From contig NZ_JAIVAR010000003.1 in the NCBI RefSeq assembly GCF_020171925.1, positions 434,001-498,000 on the forward strand: 64,000 nucleotides of DNA. The letters are read 5' to 3'. This document shows, one piece after another, positions 9,501 through 16,814 of this stretch. Numbering within the stretch: the stretch's first letter is position 1; each line of letters starts with the position of its first letter. The notes below the pieces were generated by a model. The model was not told where the DNA came from, did not search any database, and worked only from the letters and a program-made list of their open reading frames with translations. A program made the position numbers and the translations under genes. The DNA comes from Rossellomorea aquimaris (GTDB lineage Bacteria > Bacillota > Bacilli > Bacillales > Bacillaceae_B).

Positions 9501-9654
9501 AAACCGTCGTCACACTGACGATGGGAGTATTGATATTGGGAAGTGTTTCAAGCTTCATGTTAAAGCCTGAATATAAGCCCGCCACAATGACGATGATCGT
9601 CATCAGCCAAACGGCAAACTTATTCTTTAGCACAAAATTGATGATACTGTTCAC
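6517..9654 (-). CDS. swrC: RND-family efflux/surfactin-resistance transporter SwrC
   Basis: Proton-driven RND permease of 1045 residues, close in length and sequence to B. subtilis SwrC (YerP), which exports surfactin and is needed for swarming. It starts with a transmembrane helix (IINFVLKNKFAVWL), followed by a large extracytoplasmic loop (residues ~40-330) with a Pro/Ala/Gln-rich insert near 265-280, a block of helices at ~335-540, a second loop and C-terminal helices. The signature VGRVIDDSIVVVENIYR near residue 400 contains the usual Asp residues of the proton relay. It starts with GTG. No adaptor or TolC partner is near, as expected in Gram-positives. The divergent TetR gene and three operators imply repression. 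Confidence 0.93.
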   Translation of the reverse strand: MNSIINFVLKNKFAVWLMTIIVIVAGLYSGFNMKLETLPNINTPIVSVTTVYPGATPEDVADKVSEPIEKRLQNLNGVNVISSTSYQNASAVQIEYKFSKDMDEAKTEVEEALSEVSFPEGVNEPEVSRLSFNAFPVIALSVANEDQTLAQLTNTVEETIVPGLEGLDGVASVQVSGQEIQEAKLVFDEEKLAQYGLSEDTVKNMIKGSDVTAPLGLYTFGDTEKSVLIDGNISSIEDLKEMKIPVTPTGGEGMNPAGAGQGAPASQAPQAAQPGMKIPTVELGEIATVELTGKAESISRTNGNESIGIQIVKAADANTVDVVNAVKDEVKKFERDLDNIEIISTFDQGEPIEQSVSTMLNKALFGAVFAVIIILLFLRDIKSTIISVISIPLSLLIAILLLNQMDITLNIMTLGAMTVAIGRVIDDSIVVVENIYRRMSLKDEALKGKELIREATKEMFVPIMSSTIVTIAVFLPLGLVEGMIGELFLPFALTIVFALLASLLVAVTIVPMLAHSMFKKGVGKKVHSEKPGGLAKWYRGVLNWTLNHKIITSILAVGMLVGSLFLVPFIGVSFIPSDEEKMIMATFKPAPGQTKEEVLGIAEDAQDYFEGRKGADTIQYSVGGENPMSPGSTNDAMFFVQYKDDTENFSKEKETVINDLQARTDNGEWASQDFSASAGSNEIVVFVYGETLDEIKPVVSDVQDKMKDIKDIKKVDSSISEAYDEYSLVAEQEKLSQYGLTAGQIAMELGQTRQRPVLTTIEKDGEDVNVYLDVEKETYDSIEDLTGKTIQSPLGMEVPIKDVVKVVEGETSDTVSRRDGKVFAKVSGELKSNDVSKASAAIQKDIEELDLPSGIDVNMGGVTEDIQESFTQLGLAMLAAIAIVYLILVITFGGGLAPFAILFSLPFTITGALVALLIADETISISSMIGALMLIGIVVTNAIVLIDRVIHKENEGLSTREALLEAGATRLRPILMTAIATIGALFPLALGLEGGGLISRGLGVTVIGGLTSSTLLTLVVVPIVYEVLMKIKRKLTRRKDVTEEV

Positions 9655-9673
9655 TCTCTATTCATCCCTTCTC

Positions 9674-9773
9674 TGACTGACTAGTCATAACATAACCTAA
9701 TATAACTGACCGTACAGTCACTAGTCAATACTTACTATAAAATAAAGGTTTATTTTTACTGACCAATCGGTCA
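9674..9773. promoter_or_regulatory. swrC promoter and three TetR-type operators
   Basis: Three 14-bp inverted repeats of the form TGACY-n4-RGTCA are present: TGACTGACTAGTCA (9674-9687), TGACCGTACAGTCA (9707-9720) and TGACCAATCGGTCA (9760-9773). On the minus strand a promoter TTGACT (9723-9728)-18 bp-TATATT (9699-9704) drives swrC, and the second operator fills its spacer. The third operator lies just upstream of the TetR gene, so the repressor probably controls itself as well. Confidence 0.85.
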
Positions 9774-9808
9774 TAATAAAGATAAGGAGTTTACCGAGGA
9801 GAGAAATC

Positions 9809-10660
9809 ATGAAAGAAAAAGAGAAATTAATCATCCAAACATCGATAAAATTATTTGCCAGTAAAGGATTCAATGCCACCTCCGTACAGGAAATCGTCAA
9901 CGAGTGCGACATTTCCAAAGGGGCATTTTATTTATACTTCAAATCAAAAGAAGCACTGCTTCTCGCCATCATGAGATATTATTTCGAGTTGATCAAAGAG
10001 AAGGTCGACATCATCGAGGAGGAGGACTTGCCTCCGTATGAGAAATTCCGTAAACAACTCGAGTTCCAGCTTGTTGAGGTATGGAAGCATAAAGAATTCA
10101 TCATTATGCAGATCAGGGAAAACGCAATGCCATTCAATGAAGACATCCATGCCCTCCTCCATGAGATGAAGGTCCACACCTATCAATATTACAGGCGCAG
10201 ATTGACTGCCATCTATGGCAAAGAGATCGAACCATACTTCTGGGACCTGTCATTGATCATCCAAGGGATCCTAAAATCTTATCTGGAAGTGGTCATGCTC
10301 GATAAAGTCGAGATGGATTTTCATTATTTATCTCAGTTCATCCTCAAGCGACTTGATGACGTAGTTCACGGCCTCTTAAAGAGTGGGGATGAACCTGTCC
10401 TTACCCCTGGAAAATTGGAGCCGCTCCTGAAGTCGATGGAAACCGCTTCGTTAAACGAAGGAACACTGGTGGCGATGATCGAGGAATATCTTCAAGAAAC
10501 GGAAGATGAAAATATCAGGATTTCACTTGAGGTCATAAAAGAGGAAATCGAAAAAGAAGAGACACGAAGTATCGTCATAAAAGGGATGCTGGTCAACTTA
10601 GAAGGAGACCCATCTCTTACCTCCTTGGCTGAGAAAGTCCGGGAATACTATAACATATAG
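9809..10660 (+). CDS. TetR/AcrR family repressor of swrC (YerO-like)
   Basis: Transcriptional regulator of 283 residues with an N-terminal TetR helix-turn-helix (FASKGFNATSVQEIV, then CDISKGAFYLYFKSKEALL, residues ~15-55) and a helical ligand-binding C-terminal domain. It is divergent from swrC, as yerO is from yerP in B. subtilis, and shares three matching operators with it. It is longer than the usual ~200 aa because of a ~70-residue acidic C-terminal extension. The ATG follows GAGGAGAG. The inducer is unknown; a surfactant or antibiotic substrate of SwrC is likely. Confidence 0.88.
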   Translation: MKEKEKLIIQTSIKLFASKGFNATSVQEIVNECDISKGAFYLYFKSKEALLLAIMRYYFELIKEKVDIIEEEDLPPYEKFRKQLEFQLVEVWKHKEFIIMQIRENAMPFNEDIHALLHEMKVHTYQYYRRRLTAIYGKEIEPYFWDLSLIIQGILKSYLEVVMLDKVEMDFHYLSQFILKRLDDVVHGLLKSGDEPVLTPGKLEPLLKSMETASLNEGTLVAMIEEYLQETEDENIRISLEVIKEEIEKEETRSIVIKGMLVNLEGDPSLTSLAEKVREYYNI

Positions 10661-10703
10661 CACCAAAAAACGAGTATGAACCCGTCATACTCGCTTTTTG
10701 GTG
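10661..10703. terminator. Bidirectional terminator
   Basis: CACCAAAAAACGAGTATGA pairs with the complementary TCATACTCGCTTTTTGGTG across a 5-nt loop, between the convergent TetR and DUF1284 genes. Confidence 0.9.
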
Positions 10704-10705
10704 CA

Positions 10706-11131
10706 TTAAACACGTTGCTTTTCCCTCAAGTTCCCGATTCCTTCCTTACACACACCAAATTCAAGCCAAGAGCACCCCTCGCATAAGTAATCCAGGTCAC
10801 CCGGCCTTACACGTTCAGCGGTTCTTTGCAGCAGCTCGGATTTCATATAGACCCCTCCTGCACTCAACCCTAAATGGCTGATCACTTTTCCATCCATTGA
10901 AAGGACATGTCCATTTGAATCCTCACTCTTACTACATTGTGTGCTCCCCTTGTGAGGACAAGCCTGACAGGCATCATCAAACCCTTGTACAACCTGGATG
11001 GGAAAGTCCGTTTCTTCGTTCCGCATATCCGCTACAATCCCTGTCATCACATCCACAAAGTCCGGGCTATAGCCCATCCCCTTGAAACCATGTGTGCACA
11101 GCAGATGATGCCCACGTAGTATTTTCTTCAT
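10706..11131 (-). CDS. DUF1284 domain protein, cysteine-rich
   Basis: Protein of 141 residues matching the uncharacterised DUF1284 family. It begins LRGHHLLCTHGFKGMGYSPDF, the family signature. Cysteines occur as CQACPHKGSTQC (centre) and CEGCSWLEFGVC (C-terminus), plus one near the N-terminus, a pattern that suggests metal or Fe-S binding; that is inference. It sits 15 bp downstream of the SDR-like gene and probably shares its transcript. Confidence 0.8.
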   Translation of the reverse strand: MKKILRGHHLLCTHGFKGMGYSPDFVDVMTGIVADMRNEETDFPIQVVQGFDDACQACPHKGSTQCSKSEDSNGHVLSMDGKVISHLGLSAGGVYMKSELLQRTAERVRPGDLDYLCEGCSWLEFGVCKEGIGNLREKQRV

Positions 11132-11146
11132 CCGGCATGCCTCTCC

Positions 11147-11806
11147 TTATAATCGCTGTATTTCATCAGACTCGTACATGTTCACACGCTCAGGCGGCAC
11201 ACTAAGTGCTGCTTTAAGCATTCCATAAGCTACTTGTTCGGCTGAAATACTGCGGTATTTCCTCCACTTCCCTACCATGACGGGACGGACCAGCCCTGAG
11301 AAAATTTCGCCTGTTTTTTCGCCGAGACGGAATTCTTTCCGATCACCGACAAGAAGCGACGGACGAAAGATGTGCAGATTTGGATAATGAAGTTTTTCTA
11401 GTTCGGTTTCCAATTCCCCTTTTACTCTACTATAAAAAATGCGCGAGTCTGCACTGGCCCCGAGTGCGGATATGACCAGATATTGTTTAGCACCATGTTC
11501 CTTGCACAGCTTGGCCAGCTCAATTGGATAATCGAAATCCACTCTTTTAAACTTTTCCTTAGTGCCTGCTTTTTTGATCGTGGTTCCAAGACAGCAGAAT
11601 ACGTCATCCACCTCTTCATGGGGAAGGAGCTTCATGGCGTCGAATGAGATGACGCGTTCATCCAGCTTTTCGTGGTGAATCCCAGAGCTTTTCCTCACGA
11701 AGGAAATGATCCTTTTGTAGTGGGAACTTTTTAATAAAAGCTGCAGTAGATGGGATCCCACCAAACCCGTCGCCCCTGCCAGTACCGCGACCCTTTCCTT
11801 TTCCAT
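11147..11806 (-). CDS. NAD(P)-binding atypical SDR (HTATIP2-like oxidoreductase)
   Basis: Rossmann-fold protein of 219 residues. The N-terminal AGATGLVGSHLL is the TGxxGxxG dinucleotide-binding motif of atypical/extended SDRs, and the core YPIELAKLCKEHGAKQYLVISALGA-like region (residues ~90-115) resembles TIP30/HTATIP2 and YwnB-like NAD-dependent epimerases. A YSRVKGELE segment supplies the Tyr-xxx-Lys pair. The substrate is unknown. It is co-oriented with, and 15 bp from, the DUF1284 gene. Confidence 0.8.
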   Translation of the reverse strand: MEKERVAVLAGATGLVGSHLLQLLLKSSHYKRIISFVRKSSGIHHEKLDERVISFDAMKLLPHEEVDDVFCCLGTTIKKAGTKEKFKRVDFDYPIELAKLCKEHGAKQYLVISALGASADSRIFYSRVKGELETELEKLHYPNLHIFRPSLLVGDRKEFRLGEKTGEIFSGLVRPVMVGKWRKYRSISAEQVAYGMLKAALSVPPERVNMYESDEIQRL

Positions 11807-11883
11807 CCTAGTTCCTTCTTTCTATGTCTTTTTATTTTATTCTAAGAGAATACCGAAACATTTGCTAGGCAGGTGGTGAAAAG

Positions 11884-11915
11884 AAGTAAAAAGGCCGACT
11901 CAGCTGAATCGGCCT
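11884..11915 (-). terminator. Terminator of the three-small-gene unit
   Basis: AGGCCGA (11892-11898) pairs with TCGGCCT (11909-11915); on the minus strand TTTTTAC follows. It lies directly after the stop of the 65-residue gene. Confidence 0.85.
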
Positions 11916-11919
11916 CTTT

Positions 11920-12117
11920 CTACTCTTCATCAAAAAAGCGCTTGATCTTCTCTATTTCCTCATTACTCGTCTCCGATGAAATATAAGGGTTGTCATTGGA
12001 TTCCGGCGTGTCCAGATTCGTTTTCATTTCGAAAAAAGGACCTTGAGGCGGTTCTGCAATGATCCGGTCATCAAGCTGTTTAAAGTCCGGAAGTTCCTTT
12101 TTGCCTTTTTCGTTCAC
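11920..12117 (-). CDS. Small hypothetical protein (65 aa)
   Basis: Acidic, hydrophilic 65-residue protein starting at a GTG behind GGGGAGG (eight-base spacing). It has no membrane segment or known motif; the C-terminus EEIEKIKRFFDEE is probably a short helix. It is the third of three tiny genes read in one direction, each with its own strong ribosome-binding site. I do not recognise it. Confidence 0.6.
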   Translation of the reverse strand: MNEKGKKELPDFKQLDDRIIAEPPQGPFFEMKTNLDTPESNDNPYISSETSNEEIEKIKRFFDEE

Positions 12118-12133
12118 GATATCATCCTCCCCT

Positions 12134-12274
12134 CTATTGGGTTTCTTCGTCTTTTTTGTATGCGATCAGGACGATCTCTTCATGCGTCTCCTGACGAAGC
12201 TCGTTTTCAATATGCTTAAGCTTGCCAAGGGTTTCTTCCGATAATTGGGCGACTCCGTATTCGTTAGTATCCAC
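12134..12274 (-). CDS. Small hypothetical protein (46 aa)
   Basis: GTG-initiated reading frame of 46 codons plus stop, with AAGGAG eight bases upstream. The product begins VDTNEYGVAQLSEETL and reads on as an amphipathic helix rich in Glu/Lys (KLKHIENELRQETHEEI). It is separated by about 10-15 bp from the small genes on each side, which supports a co-transcribed trio. No function is evident. Confidence 0.55.
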   Translation of the reverse strand: MDTNEYGVAQLSEETLGKLKHIENELRQETHEEIVLIAYKKDEETQ

Positions 12275-12285
12275 GCTGACTCTCC

Positions 12286-12495
12286 TTATCCATTTTCAAT
12301 TTGCTGCCCGATTTCCTTTGCGGCAAAATATTCATTTCCTTCTTCCACTGCCCGAAGTTCACCAACGGACTCTCCTTGTGAATTCTCGTTCATTTCAACC
12401 GAAGTATATAGCTGATTGTCTTTCACATTTTGTATCGAGATATCCGGGTTCAGCGCGGTGTTGACGTTAAGTTCTGGGTTTTTCTTTTGATCCAC
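12286..12495 (-). CDS. Small hypothetical protein (69 aa)
   Basis: Protein of 69 residues rich in Asn, Glu and Gln, with no hydrophobic segment. A GTG at 12495 is preferred over an upstream ATG at 12510, because GGAGGTGG lies just before the GTG and inside the longer frame. It is the first gene of the small trio. The sequence (VDQKKNPELNVNTALNPDI) looks like a soluble, perhaps disordered, Bacillaceae-specific protein. Not recognised. Confidence 0.55.
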   Translation of the reverse strand: MDQKKNPELNVNTALNPDISIQNVKDNQLYTSVEMNENSQGESVGELRAVEEGNEYFAAKEIGQQIENG

Positions 12496-12580
12496 GTGTA
12501 CCACCTCCATTATTTAGTATGACTTGTCTTTTGTAATTCATTCAGGAGGTAGTTCCAGTCTTTGCCGGTGCCAAATAAAA

Positions 12581-12615
12581 CAAGCGCATCCCATATTAAG
12601 TATGGGATGCGCTTG
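12581..12615 (-). terminator. Terminator of yeeI
   Basis: A perfect 15-bp stem (CAAGCGCATCCCATA, 12581-12595, with its complement at 12601-12615) and a 5-nt loop; on the minus strand TTTTATTT follows. Confidence 0.9.
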
Positions 12616-12628
12616 ATCGCTTTATCGA

Positions 12629-13348
12629 TTATTCACCTAAGTCAACATTGTGATAAACCTGTTGAACATCTTCCAGGTCTTCAATGGCATCAATCATTTT
12701 TTCGAATTGTGCTTGTGCATCTTCAGGTAGCTCCACATCATTTTGTGCAAGCATCGTCAATTCGGCAACCGTGAATTCTTCTACTCCTGCGGATTTGAAC
12801 GCTTCCTGTACCGCATGGAATTGATCCGGTTCGGCATAAATGATGACCGCTCCATCTTCTTCAATGATGTCGCGCGCATCAACATCTGCTTCCATCAGGA
12901 TTTCAAGCACTTCTTCTTCCGACTTGTCTTCCACCCCGATGACAGCCGTTGCATCGAACATATAGGCAACCGATCCACTCACGCCCATGTTCCCGCCATT
13001 TTTACCAAAAGCGGCACGAACTTCAGATGCTGTACGATTCACGTTATTCGTAAGAGCATCGACGATGACCATGGAACCATTCGGACCGAAGCCTTCATAA
13101 CGAAGCTCATCATAATTCTCTTCCGAACCGCCCTTTGCCTTTTCAATCGCACGGTCGATGATATGTTTCGGTACGTTATAAGTCTTTGCACGTTCCAACG
13201 TGAATTTCAAATTCTGGTTCAGGTCCGGATCTGGTTCCCCGGATTTCGCCGCCACATAAATTTCACGCCCGAACTTTGCATAGATACGACTAGTATTCGC
13301 ATCCTTAGACGCTTTCTTTTCTTTAATATTGTTCCACTTACGTCCCAT
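12629..13348 (-). CDS. yeeI: YebC/PmpR-family protein YeeI
   Basis: Protein of 239 residues that matches B. subtilis YeeI in length and in its start ([20 protein letters not shown]). It belongs to the YebC/TACO1 family, whose members were first described as transcriptional regulators and more recently linked to translation of proline stretches (family knowledge). The family marker [20 protein letters not shown] is at residues ~52-71. It is a single gene with its own terminator. Confidence is high in the family and low in the exact role. Confidence 0.93.
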   Translation of the reverse strand: MGRKWNNIKEKKASKDANTSRIYAKFGREIYVAAKSGEPDPDLNQNLKFTLERAKTYNVPKHIIDRAIEKAKGGSEENYDELRYEGFGPNGSMVIVDALTNNVNRTASEVRAAFGKNGGNMGVSGSVAYMFDATAVIGVEDKSEEEVLEILMEADVDARDIIEEDGAVIIYAEPDQFHAVQEAFKSAGVEEFTVAELTMLAQNDVELPEDAQAQFEKMIDAIEDLEDVQQVYHNVDLGE

Positions 13349-13478
13349 TTTGTTTCACTCTCTTTCAGTCTATAAAATTAAACACTGGTACATGTTGTTT
13401 GTCCCTTCCATTATACATGAAAAGTTTGTGACTTGGCTATGTGTTCGAATTCGTTCTCGGAGGGAGGAGCCCAAAACA

Positions 13479-13503
13479 AAACCGGCCACCCTATGGCCGG
13501 TTT
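13479..13503 (-). terminator. Terminator overlapping the gntK stop codon
   Basis: AAACCGGCCA (13479-13488) pairs with TGGCCGGTTT (13494-13503); the gntK stop codon at 13491-13493 lies in the loop. On the minus strand the stem runs into TTTTGTTTTGG. Confidence 0.85.
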
Positions 13504-15017
13504 CCTTCCTGATATGCACTGATTTCATCATATTCGCTTTCCAAGTGCCTTGGCAGGCGGATGAAGATCGGCATCAATTTGCGATAAGCATCGGTCGCTT
13601 TTTCATTTGGCTGATGGGAGTGGACGGCACCCACCATCGTCTTGACTTCTTCAAGTGAGCTCAACGTCCCTTGTCCGTACATACCGAGGACGACGGCTCC
13701 AAGACAGGAGCTTTCGAAGCTTTCCGGCACCTCGACTTCCTGATCGAAAATGTCGGCAAGCATCTGGCGCCACAGCTCGGACCTCGCGAATCCACCCGTT
13801 GCCTGGACGCGTGTCGGGGATCCGATCAACTCTTCAAGTGCCAATAAGACGCTGTAGAGGTTCATGACGATCCCTTCAAGCACGGCGCGGATCATATGCT
13901 CTTTTTTGTGATGCATGCCGAGTCCGAAGAATGAACCTCGTGCTTTCGCATTCCAAAGTGGAGCCCTCTCCCCAGCCATGTATGGATGGAAAATAAGTCC
14001 TTCTGATCCTGGTTCGATTTTTGAAGCAATATCGGTCAGTACTTCATATGGATCCTTTCCTAATCGCTTTGCGACTTCGGCTTCTGCAGAAGCCAGTTCA
14101 TCCCGGACCCATCTGAAGATCATCCCCCCATTGTTCACCGGGCCACCGATGATCCAATGTTCATCCGTGAGGGCATAGCAGAAAATCCTGCCCTTCGGAT
14201 CGGTAACGGGGCGGTCCGTCACGGCGCGGATCGCTCCACTCGTTCCGATTGTCACAGCCACCACGCCGGGTTCGATTGCGTTCACGCCGAGATTTGACAG
14301 AACCCCATCGCTTGCGCCGACGACAAATGGCGTATCTGCCGGCAATCCGAGCATGTCTGTATATTCTTCCTTCAAACCGGTCAAGCTCTCAGTCGTTGAG
14401 ACCGGAGTCGATAACTGATCGGAGGTCACTCCGGCCACGTTCAACGCCTCTTCATCCCAATCCAGGTTTTCAAGATTGAACAGCCCTGTTGCAGAAGCGA
14501 TGGAATAATCGATCACGTATCGACCGAATAGACGGTGGAACACAAATTCCTTGATCGAGATGAACTTCTCGGCTTTTGAACATAATTCAGCGTGTTCCTC
14601 ATGAAGCCACGCCAATTTCACGAGCGGGGACATTGGATGGATCGGTGTCCCGGTCCTTCTGTAGATCTCCAGTCCATTTTGTTCTTTCTTTATTTTGACA
14701 GCCCAGTCGGCACTGCGGTTGTCAGCCCAAGTAATCGATCCCGTGAGCGGCTGACCATTCCCATCGACAAGGATCAAGCTGTGCATGGCAGAACTGAATG
14801 ATACAAATGAGATTTTTTCCTCTGTCTGAAGTGTCACTTCCTTAATCGCCTTAACGACTGCCCGGAAGATTTCCTCAGGATCCTGCTCCGCCGTTCCTGG
14901 CTCAGGTGTATGTAACGGATATTCCACTCCGTGCCGGCAAAGGGCTTCCCCTTTTTCGTTAAAAAGCACTGCTTTCGTGCTCGTTGTTCCAATATCTACG
15001 CCTATCATGTGAGACAT
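13491..15017 (-). CDS. gntK: Gluconokinase (FGGY family)
   Basis: Carbohydrate kinase of 508 residues, phosphorylating gluconate at the 6 position for entry into the pentose phosphate pathway. FGGY_N signature: GVDIGTTSTKAVLFNEKG (ATP phosphate 1 motif, residues ~5-22). FGGY_C signature: TIGTSGAIR and ATGGFARSELWRQMLADI-like motifs near residues 255 and 430. B. subtilis GntK is 513 aa. The ATG at 15017 is chosen because GTAGGAGGT precedes it. No gntR, gntP or gntZ is adjacent; instead a divergent RpiR regulator lies 340 bp away, so substrate assignment rests on sequence similarity. Confidence 0.87.
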   Translation of the reverse strand: MSHMIGVDIGTTSTKAVLFNEKGEALCRHGVEYPLHTPEPGTAEQDPEEIFRAVVKAIKEVTLQTEEKISFVSFSSAMHSLILVDGNGQPLTGSITWADNRSADWAVKIKKEQNGLEIYRRTGTPIHPMSPLVKLAWLHEEHAELCSKAEKFISIKEFVFHRLFGRYVIDYSIASATGLFNLENLDWDEEALNVAGVTSDQLSTPVSTTESLTGLKEEYTDMLGLPADTPFVVGASDGVLSNLGVNAIEPGVVAVTIGTSGAIRAVTDRPVTDPKGRIFCYALTDEHWIIGGPVNNGGMIFRWVRDELASAEAEVAKRLGKDPYEVLTDIASKIEPGSEGLIFHPYMAGERAPLWNAKARGSFFGLGMHHKKEHMIRAVLEGIVMNLYSVLLALEELIGSPTRVQATGGFARSELWRQMLADIFDQEVEVPESFESSCLGAVVLGMYGQGTLSSLEEVKTMVGAVHSHQPNEKATDAYRKLMPIFIRLPRHLESEYDEISAYQEGNRP

Positions 15018-15314
15018 GTTCTTACCTCCTACAAGCAATGCTTTGAAAAATTAAATCAGGGATTGGTAAAGAGCACCCGTAATAATAGCAAACTACGAAA
15101 AAGAAGAATCAACTCCTTTCTTCCTTTTCCTTCATTTAGTATGAAACTGTTAGGCGATAAAAATACCTGAGATGAATACGGACCGTGAATCGCAAACATC
15201 ACATTCTGTGGACGTTGGTGGTTCTAACGTGCCCTTCAAGAAGCCAATGTTATTTTCATGTTAGATCACTGGAGCACCAGATGCAATGGCAGTTACCTTC
15301 TCCTGCTATTTTAG

Positions 15315-15320
15315 TATAAT
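15315..15320 (+). promoter_or_regulatory. -10 element of the rpiR-type gene
   Basis: TATAAT at 15315-15320, with a weak -35 candidate TTACCT at 15293-15298 (16-bp spacer), upstream of the regulator start. The 339-bp divergent region otherwise shows no clear operator. Confidence 0.35.
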
Positions 15321-15356
15321 AAAATCATGAAACCCCTTACAGGAGTGTTGCCGATT

Positions 15357-16208
15357 ATGAACGAACATCAGCATTGTCTGGCAAGCATCCGTTCCCACTA
15401 TCCACAATTCAGTGAAACAGAACGGAAAATTGCCGATTATATATTGGAAAACCCCACTCACATCATCCATTCCACCATCAATGGACTGGCTGAAGATCTT
15501 GGCGTTGCCGATTCAACGGTCTTTCGATTCTGCAAACGCATCGGATTCAAAGGCTATCAAGCGATGAAAATCGCGCTTGCCTCCGAGATCGTAACGGGAC
15601 TCAAAGACATTCATGAGCGCGTTGACGAGGGGGATACTCCACAGACCATCGCATCGAAAGTCTTCCGTTCCAACATCAAGACCATTGAAGATACGCTGAT
15701 GGTCGTTGATGAGAAGAAGCTGCAGGAAGCTGTAGAAGCATTGGTGGGGGCTGATTCAATTGAATTCTTCGGAAGCGGTGGTTCAGGAGTGATCGCGCTT
15801 GACGCCTATCATAAACTGATCCGAACGGGACTCCGGGTGCGGGCGACGTCAGACAGCCACATCCAGCTCATGACCGCTTCACAAATGACGGAAAAAGATT
15901 GCGCTGTCTTCATTTCACATAGTGGATCAACAAAGGACCTCCTTCAAGTATTGAAGATTGTAAAGGAAACCGGGGCCAAGACGATTTGCATAACGAACTT
16001 CGCAAAATCCCCATTAAGCCAGGGAGTCGACATCCCCTTGTATACGGTGTCGGAAGAAACGGACTATCGCTCGGAAGCCCTATCCTCCCGCATTGCCCAG
16101 CTGACCCTGATCGATACGCTGTATGTGAACATCATGATGAAACGGGAAGCAACGGGGCAGGATGCATTGAAGAAGATTCGGAGTGCAATTTCTTTGAAGC
16201 GGATTTAA
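15357..16208 (+). CDS. MurR/RpiR family transcriptional regulator
   Basis: Sugar-phosphate-responsive regulator of 283 residues. Residues ~1-80 form the HTH_6/RpiR domain (FSETERKIADYILENP, then VADSTVFRFCKRIGFKGYQ), and residues ~125-260 form a SIS sugar-isomerase fold (IEFFGSGGSGVIALDAY; FISHSGSTKDLL). It is divergent from gntK and is likely its regulator, sensing a phosphosugar; that is inference. The ATG at 15357 is preferred over an upstream in-frame ATG at 15327, because ACAGGAGTG lies between them. Confidence 0.85.
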   Translation: MNEHQHCLASIRSHYPQFSETERKIADYILENPTHIIHSTINGLAEDLGVADSTVFRFCKRIGFKGYQAMKIALASEIVTGLKDIHERVDEGDTPQTIASKVFRSNIKTIEDTLMVVDEKKLQEAVEALVGADSIEFFGSGGSGVIALDAYHKLIRTGLRVRATSDSHIQLMTASQMTEKDCAVFISHSGSTKDLLQVLKIVKETGAKTICITNFAKSPLSQGVDIPLYTVSEETDYRSEALSSRIAQLTLIDTLYVNIMMKREATGQDALKKIRSAISLKRI

Positions 16209-16237
16209 GTAGTCTTATTTTGAGGATGTTAGTAATG

Positions 16238-16268
16238 GCGCGTGGCCGATTATGGTCCGCGCTTTTTT
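16238..16268 (+). terminator. Terminator of the RpiR-type gene
   Basis: GCGCG-t-GGCC (16238-16247) pairs with GGTC-CGCGC (16254-16262, one G-U pair), followed by TTTTTT. Confidence 0.8.
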
Positions 16269-16404
16269 CAATGGTTTTTAGGAGAATTTCTTTCATTGAG
16301 CTTTTAGGTGTGGAATCTTCGAGTTTAGCCGACCATTTTTGAATGTGACTCACTACCCCTGTGGTTGTAAAGCACCACTCTTTCAATTCAAGCAAACAAG
16401 TTAT

Positions 16405-16702
16405 TCATTCAATCACAGACATTCCTTAATTTGCTTAAACACTAAGTCATTCAAGAACAAAACTCTTTTTTTAACAAAAGTTTCAGTCATTCCGTTACTA
16501 AACTAGTTCATTCAGCCAACTAGTTCATTTATTCGATCACAAAACTCAGTCATTCCACCAACTAGTTCATTTATTCCGTCACAAACCTCAATTATTCCAC
16601 CAACTTCTTCAACTATTCCGTCACAAAACTCAGTTATTCCACCAACTTCTTCAACTATTCCGTCACAAACCTCAGTTATTCCACCAACCCGAAAAACAGC
16701 AT
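16405..16702. repeat. 21-bp-phased degenerate repeat array (array A)
   Basis: At least ten 21-bp units, each anchored by ATTC(C), start near 16490, 16511, 16532, 16553, 16574, 16595, 16616, 16637, 16658 and 16679. Two unit types alternate: one reads ATTCCACCAACTTCTTCAAC, the other ATTCCGTCACAAACCTCAG, giving an apparent 42-bp super-period. More degraded ATTC-anchored units extend upstream to about 16405. The array fills the space between the RpiR terminator and kynU. No protein explains it. Confidence 0.85.
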
Positions 16703-16814
16703 CTCCCCTTTCCATCAAACAATCAAATCACCTCCCTTGAAATGTTTTACTATTCAGATCATTTGAATTATCATTTTGGTAGAGAGAAAATAGACGAACA
16801 AAGGCGGGATTTTG

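Noticed and set aside
16512..16718. 68-codon minus-strand frame with 14-residue peptide repeats
   Set aside because: The peptide repeat simply mirrors the 42-bp super-period of array A (a multiple of three). There is no Shine-Dalgarno site.
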